From Ferrimonas sp044433165 (lineage in GTDB: Bacteria; Pseudomonadota; Gammaproteobacteria; Enterobacterales; Shewanellaceae): a DNA stretch of 15,230 nt. Positions 1 through 8,596 of this stretch are shown piece after piece. How positions within the stretch are numbered: position 1 is the first letter of the stretch; each line of letters begins with the position of its first letter. The notes under the pieces are model-generated. The model worked only from the letters and a program-made list of their open reading frames with translations. It was not told the origin of the DNA and searched no databases. Both the position numbers and the translations under genes were made by a program. The DNA lies in the NCBI GenBank assembly GCA_044433165.1, contig JAWXTX010000068.1:1-15230 (forward strand). The letters run 5' to 3'.

Positions 1-590
1 TGTTGCAGGCCAGTGTAGATCTCATTAAATGGCATTGGCGTTGATTTCGCGCCCAGTAAATTAATCATCTCCATCATGGTTGGCGATTCGGGTACCCGAA
101 CTTTCATGCCAGCCAAATCCGCGGGTGTTTTTATGGGTTTTTTACTGTAGAAGCTGCGGGATCCGGAATCATAGAACGTAAGCCCAATAAAACCTTTGCC
201 TTTATTTTTGCTGGAATCGAGCAGCTCTTGGGCAAGATCACTGAACATAAATTGGCGCATGTGTTGGGTGTCGTTAAAAAGAAACGGCAATGAAATCACT
301 TTGTAGCTTGGCTCAAAAGATTCGGCCAACGAGCCGTTTATTTTGGCCATATCAATGGCACCAGTAACCACTTGTTCCGCTTGTTCCCGCTCAGAGCCTA
401 ATAAGCCGTTGGGGATAATGCGAACGGTCAGTTTGCCATTGGATTTTTCTTTTACTTTTTCTGCAAAAACCAACATGCCTTGGTGAGCGGCATTCTCGGT
501 ATTCATCGAGTGGCCCAAGGTGAGTTGCTGAGCCATGGCTGGGAAACTGCAGACGGTGAGTAAGGAACAGTAGGTGAGCAATTTTTTCAT
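1..590 (-). CDS. TRAP transporter solute-binding protein, DctP family (partial, 3' end outside window)
   Basis: Periplasmic receptor of a tripartite ATP-independent (TRAP) transporter, which hands a carboxylate-type substrate to the QM membrane subunits. The visible part is 196 codons from ATG at 588-590 and runs off the left edge, out of about 330 expected. Residues 1-20 form a signal peptide ending in AMA before QQLTLGHS. The family hallmarks follow: an early GHSMN segment, a GLLGSERE segment near residues 62-69, and KTPADLAGMKVRVPES around 154-169. Arg165 in that last segment sits where the family has its carboxylate-binding arginine. A weak AGG ribosome site lies about 8 bases upstream. 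The dctQ and dctM partners would lie beyond the left edge and are not seen. The substrate cannot be told from this part (C4-dicarboxylate, sialic acid and other acids are all possible). The family call is firm; the specificity is open. Confidence 0.9.
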   Translation of the reverse strand, partial: MKKLLTYCSLLTVCSFPAMAQQLTLGHSMNTENAAHQGMLVFAEKVKEKSNGKLTVRIIPNGLLGSEREQAEQVVTGAIDMAKINGSLAESFEPSYKVISLPFLFNDTQHMRQFMFSDLAQELLDSSKNKGKGFIGLTFYDSGSRSFYSKKPIKTPADLAGMKVRVPESPTMMEMINLLGAKSTPMPFNEIYTGLQ

Positions 591-1092
591 TGAATTTGCC
601 TTTGGTGTGTCGTTGAAGTACATCCTATGTGTAATCGACCCGCCCCCTTGTTACAAGATTGTTTTTATTTGTTTTGTGGATTGTAACCGGACTTGGTTGG
701 GATATATGGTGAAAACCTGCTTTTAATCAAAAAAAACTTTGTGAATGATGTGAAAGATTGTTTTATAAAATCGTTCCACTGTTCTTTTTGGATGGCGTGG
801 GAATTTAACTCGTCGGCAATAAGAATGCGGCGAGTGATTAATTATCATGGGAAGAAATTGATAACTTCACGTGTTTGGATATTTTTTTGCATTTTCAGTG
901 CGTAATTTAAATTTAAGCTGATTATTTTGATCTGAAACAATGAAAAAAGATTATTTGTTATTGCCAATTTTTATTGTGTAAATATTTACAATTCATTACT
1001 CAGCGTTGTTTCTTTTTCAATATACACTGCTGCTCCTTCATGTTTTTTATTTCTCTGGTGCCTTCAGTACGCCTGAAGTTAAGGATTTATAA
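591..1092. other. Divergent AT-rich intergenic region between dctP-like gene and RND operon
   Basis: No convincing gene lies here. A 70-codon open frame at 693-905 starts at TTG, lacks a ribosome site and has an unlikely composition. The region must hold the promoters of both flanking units, but no strong -35/-10 pair stands out. Visible structure: an 11-base palindrome CTTGTTACAAG at 647-657; GTTACAA at 650-656 facing TTGTAAC at 681-687; and a CTTCAG/CTGAAG dyad at 1062-1078 just before the RND ribosome site. Confidence 0.6.
1062..1078 (+). promoter_or_regulatory. Inverted repeat abutting the RND operon ribosome-binding site
   Basis: CTTCAG (1062-1067) and CTGAAG (1073-1078) form perfect 6-base arms around TACGC. 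The Shine-Dalgarno AAGGA (1081-1085) begins two bases later, 7 bases before the start codon. The dyad could be an operator or an mRNA hairpin affecting translation of the adaptor. Function is inferred from position only. Confidence 0.35.
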
Positions 1093-2175
1093 ATGGTAAA
1101 ACGCATTGTATTAGTCGTGGGCTCATTATTGCTGATTTTGGCGGCATTAGGGGTAATCAAAGCAAAACAGGTAGAAGCCGTGGTGGCACATATGTCGAAT
1201 TACACACCGCCACCGGCTACCGTATCGGCCGTTGCGGCTGAACAAGTGGATTGGCGGCCACAGGTACGTGCTGTGGGCAGTTTGAATGCCATTGCTGATA
1301 TTGATGTGGCCAGTGAAGTGGCGGGCGTGGTGGAGAGCATCCATTTTGATAGCGGTCAATCGGTCACTCAAGGGCAGTTGTTGTTGGTGCTGAATGATGC
1401 CGTTGAACAGGCGGATCTGGTGAGCTATCAAGCGCAAGCGGAATTAGCTCAAGTGAAGTACAAGCGCACCGAAGATTTATTTAAGCGCAACAGCGTCTCA
1501 AAAACCGAAATGGATCAGGCCAGTGCGGATCTAAAGGTGGCCAATGCCATGGTGGCGCAAACCCGTGCAACCATTGCTAAAAAACACATCCGAGCGCCCT
1601 TTTCTGGCACCTTGGGGATCCGTAAATTTTCCCTTGGGGAGTTCATTAATCAAGGCCAAGCCTTGGTGAGCTTACAAGACAGCAGCGTACTGTTTGCCGA
1701 TTTTGCGGTGCCAGAGCAGTATTTCCCTCACTTATATCATGGCCAAGATGTGTACCTTGCGGTTTCGGCCATGGCGCAGAGCGTCTTTCATGGCAAGGTG
1801 GTTGCGCTGGAGTCCAAGGTGGATGAGGGCACCCGTAATATTGAACTGCGTGCCCAGTTAGATAACGCCGATGGGCAGTTGCGGCCGGGGATGTATGCCG
1901 ACATTCAGTTATTGATGAAAGAATCGATTACCCCGTGGGTGGTGCCTTCGAGCGCCATTGTTTATAGCCCATTTGGGAATGCGGTTTTTGAAGTGCAAGC
2001 TGATGAGCAAGGCGCCTTAACCGCGATTCGCCGCTACATTACCATCGGTGAACGTCGTGGTGATCTGGTGGCGGTCATGGCGGGGCTTAATGCTAATGCG
2101 TTGGTGGTGAATGCTGGCGTAACGAAACTGGATAATGGTGCGGCTGTGCAATTATCTGATGCGGTGCAGTTGTAA
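1093..2175 (+). CDS. RND efflux periplasmic adaptor subunit (membrane fusion protein)
   Basis: A 360-residue adaptor of the AcrA/MexE type that bridges an inner-membrane RND pump to an outer-membrane TolC-like channel. One hydrophobic N-terminal segment (about residues 4-22) has no lipobox cysteine, so it is either an uncleaved anchor or a signal peptide. Next come the first half of the lipoyl domain (about 72-100, SEVAGVVESIHFDSGQ), an alpha-helical hairpin (about 104-164), the second lipoyl half (about 165-196, HIRAPFSGTLGIR) and a beta-barrel region. The hairpin carries R125, L129 and S136 in the spacing of the RLS motif used for TolC docking (compare AcrA). The start is set by AAGGA 7 bases upstream. 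It is co-transcribed with the pump, 12 bases downstream, and no regulator gene is adjacent. Family assignment is secure; the drug profile is unknown. Confidence 0.93.
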   Translation: MVKRIVLVVGSLLLILAALGVIKAKQVEAVVAHMSNYTPPPATVSAVAAEQVDWRPQVRAVGSLNAIADIDVASEVAGVVESIHFDSGQSVTQGQLLLVLNDAVEQADLVSYQAQAELAQVKYKRTEDLFKRNSVSKTEMDQASADLKVANAMVAQTRATIAKKHIRAPFSGTLGIRKFSLGEFINQGQALVSLQDSSVLFADFAVPEQYFPHLYHGQDVYLAVSAMAQSVFHGKVVALESKVDEGTRNIELRAQLDNADGQLRPGMYADIQLLMKESITPWVVPSSAIVYSPFGNAVFEVQADEQGALTAIRRYITIGERRGDLVAVMAGLNANALVVNAGVTKLDNGAAVQLSDAVQL

Positions 2176-2187
2176 GGAATTTAACGG

Positions 2188-5100
2188 ATGAAATTTACTG
2201 ATATTTTTATCCGGCGGCCCGTGTTGGCGATTGTGCTGAACTTGCTGTTGTTGATTTTTGGGGCGCGGGCGTATCTGGATATGCAGGTGCGCCAATACCC
2301 CGACATGGAGGTGGGTCAGATTGACGTGACCACCGTTTATAGCGGCGCCGACGCCGAATTGGTGCAAGGCTTTGTGACCAACCCCATTCAAGAAGCGATC
2401 TCCTCGACCGAAGGGATCGACTACATTACGGCGTCGTCGATGGCGGGGGTATCCACCATTTCAGTGGTGTTGAACTTAGGCTATGACACCAATACCGCGA
2501 TGGCGGAGATCCTGACCAAACTCAATGAAGTGCAAGGGCAATTGCCCTCAGACATTAGCGATCCGGTGATCGCCAAGAGCGTCTCCGGTGGCGATGCCAT
2601 TATGTATCTTGCTTATCTGTCTGAGGTGATGAGCCGAGTGCAGATCACCGATTATTTAAAACGTGTCGTACAGCCAAAATTCACCGAAGTAGAAGGGGTG
2701 GCTGAAGCCGAAATTTTTGGTGCGCAAGAGTTTGCGATGCGGATCTGGCTTGATCCGATGCGAATGCGCGCTAATGGGGTGTCTAACAGCGACATCAACC
2801 TTGCGCTGACGCAGAATAATTTCCAATCCGCAGCGGGTGAGGTGCGAGACAGTTACACCGTTACCTCCGTGCGGGCTTCCACCTCATTGCAGGATGAGCA
2901 GGCCTTTGGCCAGATAACCGTAAAGAGCGATGGGGTGAAAATCGTTCGCTTACAAGATGTGGCCGAGATTGAATTGGCGGCCAAAAGTGAAACCGTCTTT
3001 ACCATGTTCTCCGGCTCCCCAGCCATGTTTGTCGGCATTAAAACCACCCCAGAAGCCAACCCCTTGGAGGTGGCTAAAGCGGTGTATGCCGTGTTGCCCG
3101 AAATTGAGCGCAACTTGCCCGATGGCTTAGCGCAACGGATGAACCACGACACCACCGAATACATTCAAGAGTCCATTGACGAAGTGCTGATGACGTTGGT
3201 GGAGGCGATGGTCATTGTGGTGCTGGTGGTGTTCCTATTTCTTGGCTCTTTGCGCAGCGTCATCATTCCGATTGTGACGGTGCCACTGTCATTGATTGGG
3301 GTCGGACTGTTCATGTTAGGGCTCGGGTTTTCCGTGAACCTACTGACCTTGCTGGCGCTGGTGATGGCGATTTCACTGGTTGTGGATGATGCCATTGTGG
3401 TGGTGGAAAACGTCCATCGTCATATCGAAGAAGGGCTGTCGCCAATGCGTGCGGCGATTGTTGGGGCGCGAGAAATTGCGTTACCGGTGATCGCGATGAC
3501 CATCACTTTAGCGGCAGTGTACGCCCCCATTGGTTTTATGGGCGGATTAACGGGGTCTTTATTTACTGAATTTGCTTTCACCTTAGCCGCGGCGGTATTG
3601 ATCTCCGGTTTTATTGCATTAACGCTGTCGCCAGTAATGAGCGCCCATTTGCTGAATGTGCAAGATCTGCATAAGCCGTTTCCTCAATTTTTAGATCGGC
3701 TGTTTGAGCGCGTTCGAGGGGGGTATCAACGGTGCTTAACCGTGGTGGTCAGCCAGTACAAAGCGGCTATTGTGATCTGCGCTGGGCTGCTTTTTATCGC
3801 CATTGGGATCATGCTCAGTTTCAACCAATCGGAATTGGCCCCCACCGAAGATCAGGGCTTTATTTTAAATATTGGCTCTGGCCCAGATAACGCCAACATT
3901 CATTACACCACCACTTTCGCCCGTGAATTTTCGGAAAAGGCATCTCAATTACCGGAATTTGAAATGAATTTCATGATGATTGGTTTGCCCACTGAAAATG
4001 GCTTCATGTCTGGTGTGGGGCTCAAACCATGGAGTGAGCGCAGCCGCAGCCAAATGCAGGTGCAACCGGAACTTCAAGCCATTGGTAATAGCATTGCGGG
4101 GCTTGAGGTGTTTGCGGTTAATCCCCCTTCGTTACCAGGGGTTGGCATGGGATTGCCGGTGAACTTTGTGGTGACCACCACCGCGGATCACGCCACCTTA
4201 TTTGAGGTGATGGAACAACTGAAAAAAGCGGCGCAGCAAAGTGGGCTGTTTGCTGCGGTGAACTCCACTTTGAAAATTAATAAGCCGCAAGCGCACATTG
4301 CCATTGATCGAGAAAAAGCGGGCCAATTAGGGATCTCAATGCAAAGTATTGGCACTGTGTTGGCAACGCAACTGGGCGAATACCGCACCAACTACTTTGA
4401 TATCTCAGGGCGCAGTTATGAAGTGATCCCGCAGGCGGCAGCGAGCTATCGCGCCACTGCTGATCAGATTGCCGAGCTGTACGTGACCAACGCCAGTGGT
4501 CAGCCAGTGCCATTATCAACGGTGGTGTCGGTTACGAATGAAGTGATCCCCAATGCCCTGACGCAATTTCAGCAGTTGAACTCCGCCACGTTGCAAGCCA
4601 TGCCGATGCCAGATGTGGCCACCATGGATGATGCGCACGCCTTTTTGATTGCGACCTTGCAAGAGTTAGCCCCCAAAGGTTACGCCTATGATTTTTCTGG
4701 AGAAAGCCGCCAGTATGAAAGCGAAGGCAGCGCCTTGATGATGACCTTTGTGCTGGCGTTAATGGTGATTTTCCTAGTACTTGCAGCGCAATTTGAAAGT
4801 TGGCGTGACCCCATCGTGGTGTTGATGACGGTGCCATTGTCGATTTTTGGGGCAATGATCCCACTGTTTTTAGGGTACGCCACCATGAACATCTATACCC
4901 AAGTTGGGCTGATCACGTTGGTGGGGCTTATCTCCAAACATGGGATCTTAATTGTGGAATTTGCCAACCAATTGCAGCGCAGTGGCAGCCACAAACTTGA
5001 TGCGATAGTGGTGGCCGCCAGTTTGCGTTTGCGGCCGATTTTAATGACCACAGCGGCCATGGTACTTGGGATGATGCCTTTGGTTTTTGCCAGCGGTGCC

Positions 5101-5259
5101 GGATCGGTCGCGCGTTTTAACATTGGCCTTGTGATCACCGCGGGCTTAACCATTGGCACCTTATTCACCTTATTTGTGGTGCCGGTGTTTTATGTGTTGC
5201 TGGCCACGGTCATTGATAATGAAAAAGAAGCGGAGTTATTGCTACTGACCCAAAGCTAA
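2188..5259 (+). CDS. RND multidrug efflux pump, inner-membrane permease (HAE-1/AcrB type)
   Basis: Proton-driven efflux transporter of 1023 residues, slightly shorter than AcrB. The N-terminus MKFTDIFIRRPVLA and first transmembrane helix are typical of the family, and two large periplasmic regions follow TM1 and TM7. The proton-relay residues are present: D400 and D401 in TM4 (AcrB D407/D408), K917 in TM10 (K940) and R947 before LRP (R971). The C-terminal block PILMTTAAMVLGMMPLV is also intact. The ribosome site TAAGGA overlaps the adaptor stop codon, so translation is probably coupled. The sequence recalls the VexD/VmeD branch of Vibrio pumps, but I cannot rank it against other HAE-1 members. 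No outer-membrane factor gene is present, so a distant TolC is presumably shared. An intrinsic terminator follows 30 bases later. Confidence 0.95.
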   Translation: MKFTDIFIRRPVLAIVLNLLLLIFGARAYLDMQVRQYPDMEVGQIDVTTVYSGADAELVQGFVTNPIQEAISSTEGIDYITASSMAGVSTISVVLNLGYDTNTAMAEILTKLNEVQGQLPSDISDPVIAKSVSGGDAIMYLAYLSEVMSRVQITDYLKRVVQPKFTEVEGVAEAEIFGAQEFAMRIWLDPMRMRANGVSNSDINLALTQNNFQSAAGEVRDSYTVTSVRASTSLQDEQAFGQITVKSDGVKIVRLQDVAEIELAAKSETVFTMFSGSPAMFVGIKTTPEANPLEVAKAVYAVLPEIERNLPDGLAQRMNHDTTEYIQESIDEVLMTLVEAMVIVVLVVFLFLGSLRSVIIPIVTVPLSLIGVGLFMLGLGFSVNLLTLLALVMAISLVVDDAIVVVENVHRHIEEGLSPMRAAIVGAREIALPVIAMTITLAAVYAPIGFMGGLTGSLFTEFAFTLAAAVLISGFIALTLSPVMSAHLLNVQDLHKPFPQFLDRLFERVRGGYQRCLTVVVSQYKAAIVICAGLLFIAIGIMLSFNQSELAPTEDQGFILNIGSGPDNANIHYTTTFAREFSEKASQLPEFEMNFMMIGLPTENGFMSGVGLKPWSERSRSQMQVQPELQAIGNSIAGLEVFAVNPPSLPGVGMGLPVNFVVTTTADHATLFEVMEQLKKAAQQSGLFAAVNSTLKINKPQAHIAIDREKAGQLGISMQSIGTVLATQLGEYRTNYFDISGRSYEVIPQAAASYRATADQIAELYVTNASGQPVPLSTVVSVTNEVIPNALTQFQQLNSATLQAMPMPDVATMDDAHAFLIATLQELAPKGYAYDFSGESRQYESEGSALMMTFVLALMVIFLVLAAQFESWRDPIVVLMTVPLSIFGAMIPLFLGYATMNIYTQVGLITLVGLISKHGILIVEFANQLQRSGSHKLDAIVVAASLRLRPILMTTAAMVLGMMPLVFASGAGSVARFNIGLVITAGLTIGTLFTLFVVPVFYVLLATVIDNEKEAELLLLTQS

Positions 5260-5285
5260 GGCTCTGCCCCTCGCCGTGTTCGTGT

Positions 5286-5315
5286 TAATCCCCGCCTTAA
5301 ATAGCGGGGATTTTT
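5286..5315 (+). terminator. Intrinsic terminator of the RND operon
   Basis: ATCCCCGC (5288-5295) pairs perfectly with GCGGGGAT (5304-5311) around an 8-base loop, and is followed by a short T run. It lies about 30 bases after the pump stop codon. Confidence 0.85.
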
Positions 5316-5485
5316 ATGGCGTTTAGGCGCTCTACTGGCAAGCTAACCGTTAATGGGCGCCGTCTTTTGCATAAAAATAGATCGTCCTCTTTACCCCGTG
5401 ACACAGGCACCACATAATGCGACACCGCTGCTCTAAGGCTGGCTTTAGAGTCTCACTTCCTCTGTCTTTTCCACTGGAGTTTGCA

Positions 5486-6673
5486 GTGTCTGATGTCGCT
5501 GTTATCCGTACTCACAACAGTCTTGTTGTGCCCGTTGTTGGGTTAACCCTGTTTGCGATTGCTTCGGGCTTTTTAATGAGCTTGTTGCCGTTGTCGTTGG
5601 GATCTTTTGGGCTGCCTGCCACACTGGCGGCGTATCTGGCCAGTGGCTTTTATGCTGGCATGCTTACCGGTGCGCTTTTTAGCAGCCGCGTGGTCGGTTA
5701 CCTTGGCCATCGGCATGCGCTGACGCTGTTTTTAGGGCTGCTGCTGCTTTCAGTGGTGAGCCTTGTGGCTTGGCCGCAAAGCGGGGTGTGGTTAACCAGC
5801 CGATTTGTGGCCGGGTTAGCGAGCGCGGGAGTCTATGTGGTGGTGGAGTCTTGGCTGCTATTGGTGGATGACGACCGACAACGAGCCAAACGTTTGGGCC
5901 TTTATATGATGGCTCTGTATGGCGCTTCCGCTTTAGGCCAACTGGGCATTGAGCAATTTGGTGCCGTTGGTTCGCTGCCCTTTATGGTGATTGTGGCGCT
6001 TTTGGTGGTCTCGATGTTGCCATCGATTTTAAGCGGCCACGGCACCCCGCAATTGGCGACACAAGAAAACATCTCATTATCCGAGCTGCGCTACGTGAGC
6101 CGTACGGCCGTGGCCGGTTGTTTGGTTTCTGGGCTGTTACTCGGGCCGATGTACGGGTTAATGCCGGTGTATATTTACGCGCAACCGGCGTTGGCAGAGC
6201 ATACCGGCGTGCTGATGGCGCTGGTTATTTTGGGGGGCATGGTGGTGCAACCGGTCACCAGTTATTTGTCCCCACGGATGAGTAAGTCGTTGCTGATGGC
6301 GCTGCTTTGTGGGGTGGCGATGATCGCCGTGATCGGGGTGCTCAGTGCGAACCATTTTTGGGTTATTGCCAACAGCTACTTGCTCTTAGGCGCCTGTATG
6401 TTTGGCCTGTATCCGGTGGCCATTACCCAAGCCTGTCAAGGTCAAGACAAGGAACGCATCGTATCCATTACTGAGTTAATGTTATTGTGCTACGGCATTG
6501 GCTCTGTGATTGGCCCTTTAGTGGCTGCTCAGATGATGCCGTTTCGTGAGGCCGGATTGCCTTACTATTTAGGCTTGGTGCTGGCCACGACAGGGCTCTA
6601 TATGTTATTGGCTGCATTACGAGCGACCAAGCCCATCTCTTTGGACGTTGACCCGCCATCAGAGGGGCGTTAA
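5486..6673 (+). CDS. MFS transporter, YcaD-like
   Basis: Inner-membrane major facilitator protein of 395 residues with about 12 hydrophobic segments. The segment beginning at R106, RFVAGLASAGVYVVVESWL, closely matches the same region of E. coli YcaD, and total length is similar (YcaD 382). The substrate of this family is not established. I place the start at GTG 5486, because GGAG at 5476-5479 sits 6 bases before it and the residues after it match the family N-terminus. An in-frame ATG at 5417 would add 23 residues rich in Arg, Cys and Ser and lacks a ribosome site. The gene is flanked by terminators on both sides and so forms its own unit. It could equally be named a generic MFS permease. 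Confidence 0.85.
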   Translation: MSDVAVIRTHNSLVVPVVGLTLFAIASGFLMSLLPLSLGSFGLPATLAAYLASGFYAGMLTGALFSSRVVGYLGHRHALTLFLGLLLLSVVSLVAWPQSGVWLTSRFVAGLASAGVYVVVESWLLLVDDDRQRAKRLGLYMMALYGASALGQLGIEQFGAVGSLPFMVIVALLVVSMLPSILSGHGTPQLATQENISLSELRYVSRTAVAGCLVSGLLLGPMYGLMPVYIYAQPALAEHTGVLMALVILGGMVVQPVTSYLSPRMSKSLLMALLCGVAMIAVIGVLSANHFWVIANSYLLLGACMFGLYPVAITQACQGQDKERIVSITELMLLCYGIGSVIGPLVAAQMMPFREAGLPYYLGLVLATTGLYMLLAALRATKPISLDVDPPSEGR

Positions 6674-6702
6674 CACATTGAGTTATGCTTACTAATACGA
6701 TT

Positions 6703-6728
6703 ACGCGTCGCAGTTGACGCGTTTTTTT
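6703..6728 (+). terminator. Intrinsic terminator of the MFS gene
   Basis: ACGCGTC (6703-6709) and GACGCGT (6716-6722) form a 7-base stem with a 6-base loop, followed directly by seven Ts. It is 29 bases after the MFS stop codon. Confidence 0.88.
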
Positions 6729-6813
6729 GTGCTGGATCACCAGTATTTTAATAAAATGAAATATTATCTTGGCTGCCGAAGCATTGCGGTCGATTTGTTT
6801 TAGGAGTTCGCTT

Positions 6814-8184
6814 GTGCAGAATAAAATAAGTTGGGATCAAGCGCTGATTGAAAAGTATAACTATTCTGGTCCGCGTTATACCTCATACCCCACAGCAATT
6901 GAGTTTCATACGGCGTTTACAGAGCAAAACTTAACTGATGCCATTGCCGGCTCCGACAAGCGTAATCTGTCGTTGTATGTTCATGTGCCGTTCTGCCATA
7001 AGCTTTGTTATTACTGTGGCTGCAATAAAATCATTACTCGCCATCCTCACAAAGCCGACCAATATCTGGATTATTTAGAGCGCGAAATCAAAGCGCGGGC
7101 ACCGCAATTTAGCCAGTACACGGTGACGCAAATCCATTGGGGTGGTGGCACACCCACATTTTTGAGCCATGACCAGATCCGCCGTTTAAGCGGCTTACTT
7201 AAAAGCCACTTTGCCATTGCGGATGTGGGCGAATTTTCCATTGAAATTGACCCCCGTGAAATCGATTTAAGCACGCTGGATGTGCTTAAAGAAGAGGGCT
7301 TTAACCGTATTTCGGTGGGTGTGCAGGATTTCAATGTCACGGTGCAACAAGCGGTGAACCGTGAACAGGATGAACAATTTATTTTTGACCTGATTGCGGC
7401 AGCAAAAGCCAAAGGCTTCCGCTCCACCAATGTGGATTTAATTTACGGCTTACCGCACCAAACACCGGAGAGCTTTGCGGTGACCTTGGAACGGATAAAG
7501 CAGCTGAGCCCAGATCGCTTAAGTGTGTTTAACTACGCACACCTGCCGCACCGGTTTGCCGCACAGCGAAAAATTCACGATGACGATCTGCCAAACCCTC
7601 AACAAAAGTTGAAAATATTGGAAAATACCATCAACACCCTCACGGAAGCGGGCTATCAATTTATTGGTATGGATCACTTCGCCAAACCCGACGATGAACT
7701 GGCCAAATTGCAGCGTGCTGGAAAATTACACCGTAATTTTCAAGGTTATACCACCCAGCCTGATGCGGATTTATTGGGGTTAGGGGCATCGGCCATCTCC
7801 AGCATTGGTAACGCTTATGCGCAAAACGCGGTGGACTTAAAAGCCTATTATGGCGCCATCGATAACCAAGGTACGGCGTTGGTGAAGGGCTGTTTATTAG
7901 AACGAGATGACTTTATTCGTCGTGCTGTGATCAAGCAGTTAATCTGCCATTTTGAGTTGGATATGCGCGTGATTGAACGCGATTGGGGCATTGATTTTGC
8001 CGAGTATTTTGCCGCTGATTTGGCGTTGTTGCAGCCTTTTGTGGACGACAAATTGGTGGCGCTTGACGGGTCAATCATACGGGTAACCGCCACCGGTAAT
8101 TTATTGATCCGCAATATTTGTATGTGTTTTGACCGCTATTTGCGTGACCGTGCGCGCCAACAGCAATTTAGCCGTGTAATCTAA
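6814..8184 (+). CDS. hemN: Oxygen-independent coproporphyrinogen III oxidase (radical SAM)
   Basis: Converts coproporphyrinogen III to protoporphyrinogen IX without oxygen, using S-adenosylmethionine and a 4Fe-4S cluster; cytoplasmic haem synthesis under anoxia. The 456 residues align almost end to end with E. coli HemN (457). The cluster motif gives C61, C65 and C68, with C70 following as in true HemN. GGGTPT starts at G110, and the C-terminus QQFSRVI is the same as in E. coli. The YTSYPTA segment near residue 22 is also typical and helps separate HemN from HemW-like proteins. The start is GTG 6814 with TAGGAG at 6801-6806. An upstream in-frame TTG at 6769 would add 15 residues without homology. 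I see no clear FNR box between the preceding terminator and the start. Confidence 0.96.
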   Translation: MQNKISWDQALIEKYNYSGPRYTSYPTAIEFHTAFTEQNLTDAIAGSDKRNLSLYVHVPFCHKLCYYCGCNKIITRHPHKADQYLDYLEREIKARAPQFSQYTVTQIHWGGGTPTFLSHDQIRRLSGLLKSHFAIADVGEFSIEIDPREIDLSTLDVLKEEGFNRISVGVQDFNVTVQQAVNREQDEQFIFDLIAAAKAKGFRSTNVDLIYGLPHQTPESFAVTLERIKQLSPDRLSVFNYAHLPHRFAAQRKIHDDDLPNPQQKLKILENTINTLTEAGYQFIGMDHFAKPDDELAKLQRAGKLHRNFQGYTTQPDADLLGLGASAISSIGNAYAQNAVDLKAYYGAIDNQGTALVKGCLLERDDFIRRAVIKQLICHFELDMRVIERDWGIDFAEYFAADLALLQPFVDDKLVALDGSIIRVTATGNLLIRNICMCFDRYLRDRARQQQFSRVI

Positions 8185-8211
8185 TCGGCAAGGCAGCTTA
8201 TCGCAATTAAT

Positions 8212-8241
8212 AAACGGCGCTCAATGCGCCGTTTTGTTTTG
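8212..8241 (+). terminator. Intrinsic terminator of hemN
   Basis: AAACGGCGC (8212-8220) pairs perfectly with GCGCCGTTT (8226-8234) around TCAAT. The T-rich tail TGTTTT follows. It lies 27 bases past the hemN stop. Confidence 0.88.
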
Positions 8242-8296
8242 CTAGGCTAACTAAAGGGCGATCGGTGGATCGCATGACTGTGGCAAGGAGCACCTT

Positions 8297-8596
8297 ATGG
8301 ATAAACAAACTCAAGTTGAAGCGGCGGTATTGCGCCGTTTGTTAGCGCATTTAGATGCCAATAAATCCGTTCAAAATATTGATTTAATGATCTTGGCGGG
8401 CTTTTGTCGTAATTGTTTAAGCAAATGGTATAAAGCCGAGGCCGATAATCTGGGGTTAACGCTCAGTGAAGAGGACGCCCGCGAAGCCATTTATGGCATG
8501 CCCTATCATGAGTGGAAGCGGGCACACCAACCGCCAGCCACCAAAGCGCAATTGGCGGCATTTGAAGCAAGGCAGCAACACGCCCATGAAAAATGA
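8297..8596 (+). CDS. DUF1244 family protein
   Basis: Small cytoplasmic protein of 99 residues belonging to DUF1244, a family of unknown function. The recognisable core is VQNIDLMILAGFCRNCLSKWY (about residues 25-45), which contains the FCRNCLSKWY signature with a C-x-x-C pair. It is followed by EDAREAIYGMPYHEWK (about 59-74). The C-terminal 25 residues are Ala/Gln/His-rich and variable. A strong AAGGAG (8285-8290) lies 6 bases before ATG. The last 11 bases, including the TGA stop, overlap the start of the PldB-like gene, so the two are probably translationally coupled. The CxxC pair could bind metal, but nothing in the sequence proves that. Confidence 0.9.
   Translation: MDKQTQVEAAVLRRLLAHLDANKSVQNIDLMILAGFCRNCLSKWYKAEADNLGLTLSEEDAREAIYGMPYHEWKRAHQPPATKAQLAAFEARQQHAHEK

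Noticed and set aside
740..755. TGTGA-like half site (CRP box)
   Set aside because: Only one half matches; the second half should be TCACA and is TGAAA.
693..905. 70-codon plus-strand open frame in the AT-rich intergenic region
   Set aside because: TTG start, no ribosome site, unlikely composition and no recognisable motif; it lies where two divergent promoters are expected.
2853..5168. Several minus-strand open frames inside the RND pump gene
   Set aside because: They are antisense readings of a clearly conserved pump gene, with no ribosome sites or family features.
8466..8585. Upstream ATG extending the PldB-like protein by 40 residues
   Set aside because: The extension lies wholly inside the DUF1244 gene in another frame and has no similarity to PldB; ATG 8586 gives the expected N-terminus.
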